Below are positions 1-9,839 of a stretch of 27,961 bases of DNA, one piece after another. The stretch comes from Gnetum montanum (Eukaryota > Streptophyta > Gnetopsida > Gnetales > Gnetaceae): assembly GCA_015680685.1 (NCBI GenBank), contig MNCI01010141.1, positions 358,663 through 386,623 of the forward strand, read 5' to 3'. Below the pieces are notes generated by a model that saw only the letters and a list, made by a program, of their open reading frames with translations, ran no database searches and was not told the DNA's origin. Position 1 is the stretch's first letter, and every line of letters starts with the position of its first letter. The translations under genes were made by a program, and so were the position numbers.

Positions 1-53
1 GCGATATCGCGTCGGCTGCGATATCGCGGCCTAGTGTAAACCGCGTCTCATCA
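1..53 (-). mobile_element. LTR fragment, family A (start of LTR, runs off window)
   Basis: Read on the minus strand, the sequence starting at 53 begins TGATGAGACGCGG and then carries two GCGATATCGC palindromes. The solo LTR at 24547-25496 has the same start (TGATGAGATGTG) and the same palindromes near its beginning. This is therefore the 5' end of a minus-strand LTR whose remainder lies outside the window. No polypurine tract adjoins it at 54, so it is a 5' LTR or a solo LTR rather than a 3' LTR. The predicted target duplication would begin ATAGC at 54-58 and cannot be checked here. Confidence 0.75.
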
Positions 54-99
54 ATAGCTTAAGGCATTAGCTAACTATGAGATTAATTAATACTTAATC

Positions 100-344
100 A
101 CTTTGTTTTACACTTAGGTTAAAATAGATAAAAATATAAAACTATATAAATCATGTGGCTTAGTTACACTTAACTATACACTTGTACTTACATAAGTAGA
201 ACCAAGAAGACAACGATCATGTCCTTAGGTTCACTACCTAGATAATGTCCATTTAGAAAACTAAAGTCTACAAAATTTGACTAGGTTGCACGTGAATGCT
301 TGTAATTTGTATGGTTGAGTATAGGGTATACTTGCCGCTCATCA
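100..344 (+). mobile_element. Old diverged LTR 3' end, family A
   Basis: The stretch resembles the last 240 or so bases of the LTRs ending at 10639 and 19905. Shared landmarks are a run like AATTACACTTAA, 'gaagacaa', 'aaatttgac', 'atggttg', and the terminal CGCTCATCA at 336-344. It is much more diverged than those LTRs. Its left part appears to be cut off by the minus-strand LTR ending at 53, suggesting a nested insertion into an older LTR. No primer-binding site follows at 345, so it is not an intact 5' LTR. Confidence 0.6.
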
Positions 345-868
345 CTGTATACATTTGTGGTGGAGAAAGGGGGGTGTTGGACCCCAAAAATTAAGTATAT
401 TAAAAGTTAAAAAAAGGTTAAGAAAACTAGAGTATAAAGGAGAGGCCAAAGATGGAGGAGAAACATCAAAATAGGAAGGAAGAAAGGCTAAACATAACTA
501 GGGAGACCTCAACATGTATACATCTTGAAAGCCTCTCCACAGGGGAAGGAAGGGGGATGAAATAAGGACCTGGTTAAAAAAACAACTAACAAGAAAACAA
601 AGGAGAGAGAAAAATTTAAGGACTCGGCTAGAGCATTAGTTGTTGAACAATGTCTTGAACAATGTCTTCTTATACTAACAAAGGAAGAACATTAGCAAGA
701 GAATCTCTCTGAAAAACCACATTACATCGGAACTCTTAGATGGCATGAAGGATAAGGGGATGAAAGCAACAACAAGTATAAAGTAGAGATCCTTGAAGTT
801 GAGGAGTGTCACCAAATAAAGCTTCATCTAGTCTTGGCCAAAAACCCTATAAATACCTGCTACACCAA
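345..868. other. Noncoding stretch, no gene seen
   Basis: AT- and purine-rich DNA without a supported reading frame. It contains a purine run followed by TGTTGGACCCC at 364-387, which resembles a polypurine tract next to an LTR start, but no matching second end was found. A 12-bp unit GAACAATGTCTT is tandemly repeated at 645-656 and 657-668. Part of it may be the 3' tail of the LINE relic to its right. Confidence 0.4.
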
Positions 869-1078
869 GTCCAAGAATTGTGAGCAATGGGACAGGTAAA
901 AGAACAATGGGTAAACGTATCTTCCATGTTATAGATAGGACATCTAGGGTCAAAAACACCCAAATGAGAGGGTCAAATACCGATAGTGAACCAAATACCA
1001 CAAGAAATGTCTAATCTTTGAAAACGTAGGAGCAATCCAAATTGTCCGAATACATTGCTTCCAAACCTGCACATTGAG
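869..1078 (-). pseudogene. LINE reverse-transcriptase relic (zf-RVT region)
   Basis: The minus strand encodes a short stretch starting VWKQCIRTIWIAPTFSKIRH, followed by a frame change and then CPIYNMEDTFTHCSFTCPIA ending in a Trp. This is the arrangement of the zinc-binding C-terminal region (zf-RVT) of plant non-LTR retrotransposons: a W..IW...P.K...F.W block, then C-P, E-D, H and C-P spaced as in the family. The reading frame shifts between the two blocks and carries stops on both sides, so this is a dead fragment. No RT core or endonuclease was found nearby. The assignment rests on motif recognition by eye. Confidence 0.6.
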
Positions 1079-1206
1079 ATTAACCTTATACATTAGTGAA
1101 GATCAAGCTTCCAAAAATAAGATTCATTTATGCATAGTTCCTAAACCCCCTGAAGGTGGCGGCGTCTTAACCTCAATCCTGATAAGCTAAAACTAAATAA
1201 ATGAAG

Positions 1207-1296
1207 CCTCTCCTTGTTCAATGTACACTAAGCAAGGGAACGTAGAAAAGCAATATCTAATAACTCCGTCAAGATAATACATTGAACAAGGAGAGG
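1207..1296. repeat. 19-bp perfect inverted repeat at the broken end of NLR copy 1
   Basis: CCTCTCCTTGTTCAATGTA at 1207-1225 is exactly reverse-complementary to 1278-1296, with a 52-bp spacer. It lies about 90 bp beyond the point (about 1385) where similarity between the two NLR copies stops. It could be the stem of a small fold-back element or a rearrangement scar. Confidence 0.85.
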
Positions 1297-1384
1297 AATC
1301 TGAGGAATCTATCAGCTCAAAACAAACCTTTTCCATTTCTCGACAAATTTGCATAAATGTTTCCAACGGAGCAAAAACTCTTCA

Positions 1385-3101
1385 TAATTTGCATTTGCCA
1401 GCAACGGAGAGTAAGTTTCTTCCGACTGGTTATTGTTATTGCGAAGCAAACCCGTTGAAGATGTCTCTGAAATATCGCCTGGAGAAGAGAATGACTGCTG
1501 AAACCGTTTGCTTCTGATCCGTTGGTGGTAAGCCTTCTGCACCTCCTCCTCCCATGATTTCAATTACAACCAAGGTGCGAACTTTTTCATGGACTGTAAC
1601 CACATAGCCATTGCTGATATCCCGCTCTGTGTTCCAGATGGATCAGGCATGTGCATCAACATGGAAAAACCATCAACATCACCCTCTACTAGCACTTGAG
1701 CCTTCCACATGCCCGTGACCTTGTCGCTGTCCATCTCTTCCTCTGCTGCAAAAGCACCTAACGACTCAAAACAGGGCTTTACCCCGTATTCCAGAGAACT
1801 GAAGCCCAGCCTGAGCGCTTCGAACAGGGCATTCTTTGGATGCAGACGCCATGTTTGGCAGAGTAATAGACCATTCGGTAGGGTGCAGGTGCCTCAGAAC
1901 TCCTGCGGCTATTATAATGGTCAACGGCATCCAGTCCATCCAGAGAACTCAGAGCGCCTCTCCATATCACCGCTCTCTGGTGATCATCGAGGTTGATCCA
2001 TCCCAGAATAGAGTGAGGGAGCAGATGTTTCAGGAACAGTTGCTCCCTGATCTCTTCCGACAGGAATGGCATCTCAAAGATTCGGGCTTGTAATTTTGCT
2101 GCAACGTCGTGATTTTCTGTTGAAATCGAACTCTTGCAGCGCCCAGTCTCCGGCAGGCCAACTGCCCTCATTTTTTCCTACAAAGCTTCAGGATCAACAG
2201 TGTCCTGCTCTGTTACATTCAGCAGAACCATACTATCTCTAATAGACAATGCATTATTCAGAGTAACTCGGAGATCCTCTAAGCTTGTTGACGAGAGACG
2301 GTAGCCAAACACTTGCTCATGAACATGTAATTGTATTTGACTCACTGTGGAAGATGAGAAACCAGGCAGCCAGATGCATACTTCGAATTTGAGTTTGATG
2401 CGCGTGAATACCCGACGGAGAAGCCGTGTCTTGCCGCACCCTGCCATGCCCACAACAGCAACAACTCTGTTAAGATCCACCAATGACTCGATCTCAGCTG
2501 CAAGACCATCCGCATCCTCAAAAGTATCGATCTTGAGAGTGAAACGTGAAGATTTCCACAGATTCTGTGGATTAGGGTCGGGAGAAGAAGACACAGAAGC
2601 AGCAAGCCCAAGGTCAACAGCGCTTTGCTCTAGTTCAATCAGTTTGGCCTTCATATCCTGAACGTTCTGTTTATAATGCAACCTCGTTGACATACATGGG
2701 TTGAATTCAGACGCCTGGGATTTCCATACCACACAACAACATTCCCAGATCCCTGAAAATTCCTCCGATAAAGAGCCGCTGCAAGTGAGGCAAATAACCC
2801 TTGCTGGCGTGCACAACATCTTGGACTGAAATGGCGATCTCATACACACATTTCTTATCCACATCTCGACTCTTTCATGTACACCCTCTTCTTCTGTTGA
2901 AGCAGCTGTATTTGCTTGCTTGAGAAATGTTCCTAGTCCATGATGGAACCTCTTTTACCGTTCCTGTACATGACTTGCGAAGTTCAAGATAACAGAGACT
3001 ACCTCAGCTCCACCTTCAAGTTTTGGTAACACTGATTTTACAACAGCTTTTCCACGCTCGTAACCCACGGCTGCCAGAGTAACTGCCAAAATTATTGCCA
3101 T
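1385..3101 (-). pseudogene. NLR copy 1: CC-NB-ARC pseudogene without LRR
   Basis: This is a minus-strand relic closely similar to NLR copy 2. It starts at an ATG (3101-3099) with MAIILAVTLAAVGYERG, the counterpart of MALIFSVIVAAVGYEHG in copy 2. The coiled-coil part is interrupted by a TAA (about 2955) and by a 2-nt insertion after the WIRNV segment (about 2850). The NB-ARC keeps the P-loop GMAGCGKT and the LLNVTEQD segment, then meets a TAG where copy 2 has Trp (2178-2180). A further net 4-nt insertion near 1930 breaks the GLPL region. Similarity ends near 1385, just after the GLLRNNNNQ linker, so the whole LRR is missing. At the site of the 8-bp insertion of copy 2, copy 1 keeps the uninterrupted sequence. 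It cannot encode a full NLR. Confidence 0.9.
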
Positions 3102-3429
3102 TTCAACAATGGAGAAGAGATTTTGTGTGTCAACCAAGGGTCAGAGGTTGCTTCAAATCATAGTTTTTTAACTTGTGATAAATCACCGATATGAATTAGA
3201 AATTAGTTTCGCCGACCTAAGTTGAGCCGGCGTGATTTTTATAATAAATTTTATTTTGAAAACAAATCAAGAAATTTAAATATCATTTTTACAACTTTTA
3301 AATATAATTCCGCCCAACTTATCGTGATTCCTTAAACATTTCTGACTATTTAAACAGTGCTACAAACTTAACCGTTACAAGCCTGTAGCAACAGGGAAGG
3401 TTTTCAAGCGAAAGAAACGAGCAAACTCG
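3102..3429. other. 5' flank of NLR copy 1
   Basis: No gene was found. The part just upstream of the ATG resembles the equivalent part upstream of copy 2. The rest is AT-rich with no recognisable element. Confidence 0.4.
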
Positions 3430-4060
3430 GGAAACCAAAATCTCGCGGAAGACACATTTCCAGGCAGGCGGCGACGAATATTGTATGCATCATTACAGAC
3501 ATGTCAAGCTGTCCCGTCCATTCCGTTGGCCCCAGAATGCCTGGTTGCCAGTTGCTTGTTCTTTCATTGGGTCCTTTAAGGATGTTTTAATATACACGCA
3601 ACTTTAAGGATGTTTTAGTATACACGCAATTGAGTTTAAGTGGCTGGCTGAATGATAGAGATCACAGTGGCACATTTCACCGTGTTCCTTGCTTTATGGA
3701 AGCTTCGTGAAGCGATACCTTGCTGTATAATGGCTAACAAGCATAATGTGAATTTCTGCTTTATTTTGAAGGTAAAATACTGCATCTCGGGCATCCTTAT
3801 TGGATTCTCTGGTTGGCTTTATACCGGAGAAGACTAAAATTTCGCAGAAGACGCGTTTCCAGGCACGCGGCTGCGAATACTGTAGCGTATACTGTATGCA
3901 TTATTACAGAGATGTCAAACTGTTCCGTCCATTTCCTTGGCCCACAATGCCTGCCTGCCAGTTGCTTGTTCTTTCTTTCGGTCCTTCGTTTTTAATGATG
4001 TTTTAATATAGACGCAATTGAGTTTTCGGCAAGCATAATTGAATGCCAAATTCACATGCT
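3430..4060. repeat. Tandem duplication of the NLR 5' flank (period about 400 bp)
   Basis: The block beginning at 3430 (AAATCTCGCGGAAGAC, then 'ttccaggca', 'tgtatgca', 'ccgtccatt', 'gttgcttgttctttc', 'acgcaattgag') recurs from about 3826 with the same landmarks in the same order. The second unit seems to lack the part between 'attgagttt' and 'caagcataat'. A more diverged version lies upstream of NLR copy 2 at about 8730-9100, including the 'gaagcttcgtg-aagc' segment. This was ancestral NLR upstream DNA, duplicated again beside copy 1. Confidence 0.75.
3574..3629. repeat. 28-bp direct tandem repeat
   Basis: Unit 3574-3601 (beginning CTTTAAGGATGTTTTA) is repeated at 3602-3629 with a single A/G difference. 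It lies inside the first unit of the larger flank duplication. The unit at 3826-4060 has only one copy, so this small duplication came later. Confidence 0.9.
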
Positions 4061-4855
4061 GAACCAAATTCACACCCTCGATCGATCGAGTCGGGTAGCC
4101 ACCGACTTTTTAACATTGTGCAACGTAAAATCTATTTTGATTAATGAATGTGCGTTAACGCCGATGCTGTGGTGGATGTTTTTGTGGTAGATGTTCATTC
4201 GCCACGCTTTGGCCTGCGCTTGGCTGTTACCTTGACATTGAGCAGTGACTCCGCATTATTCAAGTGCATTTGTAGGCCGAGTTACTGGTCACCCCTATTC
4301 TGTATGAATAGGGTTAAAATAATTATGGTGATGATGATTATGCTTAGATCTTAGGAAACTTAATTTTGTTATGATAAAAGTTAAAATGATGATGTTAATA
4401 ATAATTTGTAAGTTTATTTCTTAGTTGTTCCTATTTTGTTAGGATAAGGTTAGAATAATGATGGTTCATAGGTCCAATGATTAAGGTAACTATTCAAACT
4501 TAAAATATTTACACTAAAGCATTATGGTCAACTTCAATGCTTTTCATATCTTTGTTTTAATGTGAATTAGGCCTTAATAATCCATAATTTCATATGAATT
4601 AATAAGAAAGAATAAAAAAAATATAGAATTGTACCTTTCCTTGAGGTTATCTAACTTTCTTTTTTTCACTTGCTATTACTACCTTTACAACTTCACACAT
4701 AGCACAACCTCTAAGGCTTTAAATATCATAAGTCAAACCTCAAAATAGTATCGCAAATAATTGCATCCCTTTGTAATGAAGTATCACTTATAATATAATT
4801 GCATCATGGTTTTACAATGCTACTCTTAATTAAAAATAAAAAAATTATAATTTTC
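4061..4855. other. Intergenic, nothing recognised
   Basis: AT-rich DNA with short frames only. Loosely repeated 'gttaaaataat-atg-tgatgatg' segments occur between 4310 and 4470, but the copies are too irregular to define a repeat unit. No gene or mobile-element end was identified. Confidence 0.4.
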
Positions 4856-4865
4856 TTCTTAGTAT

Positions 4866-5936
4866 TCTTGCTATTCTTCAAGCCCATCTTCAAAGTCTTC
4901 ATAGTTTCTATTTCCTTCTTCATGATGCTCATTATGCTCACCTATGCTACCACCTGCAAGAAAAATATTTATTAGAAATAATATTTGTATATTAATTTTT
5001 CACATCTTCAAAGGAATGAGAATAGAAGTTTAGAATTGAATGCTATTTCCCAAGTTTCTTTGTCACAATTTAACTATTGAACGTTAACTTCAAAAATCAT
5101 TTTATTCCAAAGACTTTTAGTTCTCTCTCCTTTTATAGCAATTGGTTTTACCTCAAAACATGCATTCATTTGAATCACAAGAGGTCATATGAAATTTCTT
5201 TAATAAACTTACATGAAACACTAGTTGAATCTTCAATTCTACTAAGAGTTCAATTGATAAGCCTCGTGGATGAATATCCTTTACATGATTTACAACAAAC
5301 TTGCTACTCCTTTAACCAACTTACAAAGAAAATATAGCCACATGCAACCATAGCAACCTTAATAAGCAAACAAACCTACAAACATCTAACCTAAAAATAA
5401 ACATAGCTATCAACATTCCAAGGAAATAAAAGGGGAACTCTTAGAACTCCAAAATAATTATAATAATATAAGTATGCTTCAAAATATATAATTCAACAAA
5501 TCCATAACTTGAAGCTTTGAAATCAAAAATCTTAACATTAAACTAATACCTCATGCTTCATTGCTACGATGAAATAATCCAGTAAACTAACCGCTCTGGT
5601 GGAAAAATAAATATCACATGATATACATAATAATGCGTCAATTATGCAAGCCAAATACGAAAAATATGATTTCTTGTGTCAGAAGGTTCTGAAAAGCATG
5701 AGATGTCCTAGTGTTTCAAAAATACCTCAAAGCATCAAGCTTTATTTAAGCTAAGACATCAATAACAGCTGTCAATCTCGTTGCATATCAAGCTAATGCA
5801 GAAGGTACAGGTTCATACTACATGACCCCAAAACTCATGAAACACTGGAAATCTGAGATTTAAGAAAGCCTTAAACATTGCTAAAAACGATCAATACGAT
5901 ATTATGCCTTACGAATCTTTGTTTCGAGCACTTACC
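4866..5936 (-). other. Possible 3' intron and acidic last exon downstream of NLR copy 2
   Basis: Twelve bases past the NLR stop codon, the minus strand reads GGATG|GTAAGTGC (donor GT at 5935-5934). About 980 bp further on it reads TTTTTCTTGCAG|GTGGTAGC (acceptor near 4956). Both match plant splice consensus. The putative exon has a short acidic frame, GSIGEHNEHHEEGNRNYEDF and then a few acidic residues before TAG. Because it lies after the NLR stop it would be 3' UTR. Acidic tails of this type are also common at the C-terminus of plant hAT transposases, so it could instead be a transposon exon. No transposase core was found in the intervening 980 bp. Confidence 0.3.
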
Positions 5937-5947
5937 ATCCATTTTTC

Positions 5948-8610
5948 CTAATTTGATGAATCACCGAGACAGAAGTGCCTTGCAAACTCATAGCGAACAG
6001 AAACTTCCCTGTGTGTCCACCCTTCTGTTTCTGCGAGACTTCTGAGCCTTGGACAATCTTCTATTGTCAAAGCTTTCAGCTCTGGCATGGCTCCATCCTC
6101 CAACATCGGCAGCACCTTCAGTTTCAACAGTAGTGTGAGCCGCAGACTCTCTAGCTGAGGGAAAGCTCCTGCCTTCCCGAAGTCCTCAGGCAGCTCGTCA
6201 CAAAAATTGTTGGATTCCAACCATAAACGCCTGAGCGCAGAAAGCTTGCACATCTCTTCTGGATACTCTTCCACGTCCATCAGGTGCAAAGTCACAAGAT
6301 GATTGAACGCCCTAAACTGCTTTGAAAGATTAATGTTCTGCAACCGCAAATACTTTAACTTGTCCAAGTTTTTAAACAGACTTTGTAGATTCAACGGTGA
6401 TTCATCCGGTCTCCTGAGCAGAGATAATGAAATAACGCTGCTAGGAAGATTGTAATCACTACTCTGTGATGCACGGATCTTAAGAGTCGCCTCCTGCAAC
6501 TGGGGGAACTGGGAAAGATCCTTCCATGTCCACACATCAGTTGCTTCACAAGGGTCCCTATCCATTATCTCTATTCTAGCACCTCTGATCACTTTTAAAC
6601 CTGTCATGGTTCCAGGAGAACGTCTCCTCCAAATACACTTTGAAGAGGTAGCGAAGTGGTTCAGCGACCGGAGCTCATGAAGCCACTCGGGTACCACTTC
6701 AATGGACGTGTGAAGGTGCTCTAAAAACTCCAAGCTTCTGACACTTGGTGGCAAAGTTGCATACCCCACCCTGCTTGTATCAAGAAACCTCAAAGACTTT
6801 ACCCTGTCTAGGATCATGCTGTCCCAGCTTGGGTTTAATATTCTCAGAGCCCTTGCATTTGCCAAACACTGCAAATCCGAACTGGAAATTTCCTGCAACT
6901 GGTTATTATTATTGAGAAGCAAACCCGAACCCGTTGAAGATATCTCTGGAATATGGGTTATAGGACTGTCTGTTGGAGACTTTTGCTTGTGATGCGGTGG
7001 TGCTGAGTCTTCTGCACCTCCTCTTTCCTTGACTCCTGTTACAGCCAAGGCGTGAACTTTTGCATGAACTTTTTCATCGACTGTAACCACATAGCGAGTG
7101 CTGATTTCCCACTCTCTGTGTACCAGATGGATCAAGCATCTATTGGCCAGGTGCATCAACATGGAAAAGCCATCAACATCACTCTCTACTAGCTCTTGAG
7201 TCTTCCAAATGCCGATGAGCAGGTCGCTGTCGATCTCTTCGTCTGCAGCAAAAGCACTTAAGGACTTAAAACAGAGCTCTACCCCCTCTTCCAGAGACCT
7301 GAAGCCGAGCGTGAGCGCTTCGTCCAGGGCATGCTTTGCATCGGATGCAGACGCCATGTTTTGCAGAGTAATAGACCATTCGGTAGGATGCAGGTGCCTC
7401 AGAACTCCTGCGGCTATTATAATGGTCAACGGCAGGCCGCTGGACGGCCGCAGAACGCCTCTCCATATCACCGCTCTCTGGTGATCATCGAGGTTGATCC
7501 ATCCCAGATTACAGTGAGGAAGCAAATGTTTCAGGAACAGTTGCTCCCTGATCTCTTCCGACAGGAATGGCATCTCAAAGATTCGGGCTTGTGATTTTGC
7601 TGCAACGTCGTGATTTTCTGTTGAAATCAAAATCTTGCAGCGCTCATTCTCCGGCAGGCCAACTGCCCTCATTTTTTCCCACAAACCTTCAGGATCAACA
7701 GTGTCCTGCTCTGTTACATTCAGCACAAGCATACTATCTCTAATAGACAGTGCATAATTCAGAGTAACTCGGAGATCCTCTAAGATTGTTGACGAAAGAC
7801 GGTAGCCAAACACTTGCTCATGAACATGTAATTGTATTTGACTCACTGTGGAAGGTGAGAAACCGGGCAGCCAGATGCATACCTCGAATTTGGGTTTGAT
7901 GCGATTGAATACCCGACGGAGAAGCCGTGTCTTGCCGCACCCTGCCATGCCCACAACAGCAACAACTCTGTTAAGATCCACCAATGACTCGATCTCAGCT
8001 GCAAGACGATCCGCATCCTCAAAAGTATCGATCTTGAGAGTGAAACGTGAAGATTTCCACAGATTCTGTGGATTAGGGTCGGGAGAAGAAGACACAGAAG
8101 CAGCAAGCCCAAGGTCAACAGCGCTTTGCTAGTTTGCTCTAGTTCAATCAGTTTGGCCTTCATATCCTGAACGTTCTGTTTATAATGCAACCTCGTTGAC
8201 AAACACGGGTTGAATTCAGACGCCTGGGATTTCCATCCCGCACAACAACATCCCCAGATCCCTGAAAATTCGTCCTGTAAAAAGCTGCTGCAAGTGAGAG
8301 GCAAACAACCATTGCAGGCGTGCACGACGTCTTGGATTGAAATGGCGATCTCATGCACATTTCTTATCCACATCTTGACTCCTTCATTTACCCCTTCTGC
8401 TTCTGTGTGAGCAGCTGTATCTGCTTGATTGAGAAATAATCTTAGTCCACTATGGAAGTTCTCTTCCAGTTCACGGACATAGCTTGAGAAATTCAAGATA
8501 ACAGACACTGCTTCAACCGCACTTTCAAGCTTTGTGACGACTGATTTTAGCACAGCTTTTCCGTGCTCGTAACCCACTGCTGCCACAATAACGGAGAAAA
8601 TTAGTGCCAT
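5948..8610 (-). pseudogene. NLR copy 2: near-complete CC-NB-ARC-LRR gene with an 8-bp frameshift
   Basis: NLR proteins are cytosolic immune receptors that sense pathogen effectors. The ATG at 8610-8608 opens a coiled-coil-like N-terminus of about 160 residues (MALIFSVIVAAVGYEHG..., WIRNVHEIAISIQDVV). An 8-bp insertion (8131-8138) then moves the rest into another frame, with an in-frame TAG just upstream of it. The second frame (about 715 codons, TAG at 5948-5950) carries the P-loop GMAGCGKT (about 7928-7951), a kinase-2 region reading MLVLNVTEQD rather than LVLDDVW, an RNBS-B-like KILISTEN, GLPLT, an RNBS-D-like CFKSLSAFAADEEI, and VHAL where MHD is expected. A C-terminal LRR of roughly 270 residues ends ARHFCLGDSSN. 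The second frame has only a GTG at 8095 before the Met inside the P-loop, so a CC-less protein is not readily started. Without the insertion the gene would be about 885 codons, a normal NLR size. A sequencing error or an uninterrupted allele remains possible. Confidence 0.85.
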
Positions 8611-9199
8611 ACCGAGAATGGAGGAGAGATTATGCGTGTGATACAGGCGCCAGAGATGGCTACAAGTCTATGCCTCACAGGACTCTCACACAGGGCAACA
8701 GCCAAAGGGTTTCAACTTTCAAGCCAAGGAAACTCGGCAAATTAAGATCTCGCTGCAGACGTGTATCCAGGTGCGAATACATAATACAAGTCAAACCATC
8801 CATCCCGTTCTGCCGTTTTTACGCGTTTTTAATCGTCGATCCCGTCCATGTCCTCTTCCTTTTAAAAGCGCAATGGGTCCTACCTGCTTGCCCAATTTTT
8901 ATCATGTTGGTTGATCATGATTTTCTAAAGATGCCGATCTGATATATTTCCTGCCTGTTTAAACACCGCTTTTTCTTACGCAATCGAATTTAGCCACGTG
9001 GCTGAATGATAACAGATTAGAGATGCACGCTTTTCAATCACAGCTCGTTCAGTCGAAGCTTCGTGGAAGCAATATACGACTTGATAATGGATGACAAGGG
9101 ATAGGCAATTATAAAGCTTATGATGTGACGGATGTGGTTGTTCCGGATACCTTAATACCTTCCGGATAGCATCAAATTACAAGTAATACCTTCCGATAC
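8611..9199 (-). promoter_or_regulatory. Upstream region of NLR copy 2
   Basis: No coding sequence was found. About 8730-9100 resembles the DNA upstream of copy 1 (3430-3745), so the NLR duplication included at least half a kilobase of 5' flank. On the minus strand a TTTTAAAAGG motif near 8860-8870 is a possible TATA box, about 250 bp before the ATG. I saw no intron in the 5' leader. Confidence 0.4.
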
Positions 9200-9380
9200 A
9201 AGGTATTAAGACCTTTGGGTTGCAAATAATTGCTTAGAGATTGCGGCTTTCAAAAGGAAGATAATCATCTAGTAGGCTGAAGATCATCTAGAAGGTATTA
9301 AGACCTTTCAATTATGAATACTTGCTTGGAGATTGTGGCTTTTAGAAGGAAGAGGGTCATCCCAAAAGCTAAAGTTCACA
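9200..9380. repeat. Two direct repeats of about 92 bp with inverted AATACCTT arms
   Basis: AAGGTATTAAGACCTTT starts unit 1 at 9200 and unit 2 at 9292. Both continue through 'gcttggagattg-ggctttt-aaggaag' with modest divergence. The reverse complement, CTTAATACCTT, occurs just upstream near 9150, giving a fold-back. It could be a small non-autonomous element, but no target duplication was identified. Confidence 0.6.
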
Positions 9381-9834
9381 TTGCAAGCTACATGCAAGTG
9401 GTAGTGGTTTCATAGTTTAAGAGTGAGGACTACAAGATCATGCTTCTCACACATCCTCACATTGTTCATTTTCATTACTAGTACATGCCTATTGCAACGC
9501 ATTGCATGGTTAAATTTGAAACTATGAGAAGAATGCGATCCACATGTTCATAGCAAATATTAATTGTGAGCAAATTCATGGTAGCACTGTTGCTTTTGGA
9601 AAGTCTACGACTTAACTGCAAATTGCATGTCACTAGAACTATGTACAAATTAGTTTTAGATTTTAACTGTGAGGTCATTCATACTTGTAGTGCACTAGCA
9701 CTATTTTTTCTATAAGGCATGTGACCTCACTACAATATGCATGTCACTCACAGTTTATATTTTTCTAGAGTGTTACACATATTATTTGCATGTCAATAAT
9801 GAATAGTATAAAAATTAGACTTGCCTTACTAAAA
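9381..9834. other. Intergenic, nothing recognised
   Basis: AT-rich DNA up to the target site of the retroelement at 9840. 'Gcatgtcact'-like words recur, but no gene or element boundary can be supported. Confidence 0.4.
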
Positions 9835-9839
9835 CTATT
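9835..9839. repeat. Target-site duplication CTATT (left)
   Basis: CTATT directly precedes the LTR start TGATGAAATG. The same five bases follow the 3' LTR end at 19906-19910. A 5-bp duplication is the usual size for Ty3/gypsy integration and fixes the element limits. Confidence 0.9.

Noticed and set aside
364-400. Polypurine tract and LTR start of another retroelement (TGTTGGACCCC)
   Set aside because: The junction looks right, but no matching LTR end, primer site or coding region was found nearby.
2178-2864. A 228-residue NB-ARC protein on the minus strand
   Set aside because: It is one fragment of NLR copy 1 between a frameshift and a TAG, with no complete domain set.
5948-8095. A 715-residue CC-less NLR starting at 8095
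   Set aside because: The start codon would be GTG. The first ATG in that frame lies inside the P-loop, and a TAG lies just upstream in the 8-bp insertion, so it is better described as the downstream part of a frameshifted gene.
7209-8410. Plus-strand reading frames opposite the NLR copies
   Set aside because: They mirror the NLR coding strand in both copies and show no protein family resemblance; they are shadows.
7843-8610. A 255-residue protein as a stand-alone coiled-coil gene
   Set aside because: Only the first 160 or so residues match an NLR coiled coil. The rest is the NB-ARC region read out of frame.
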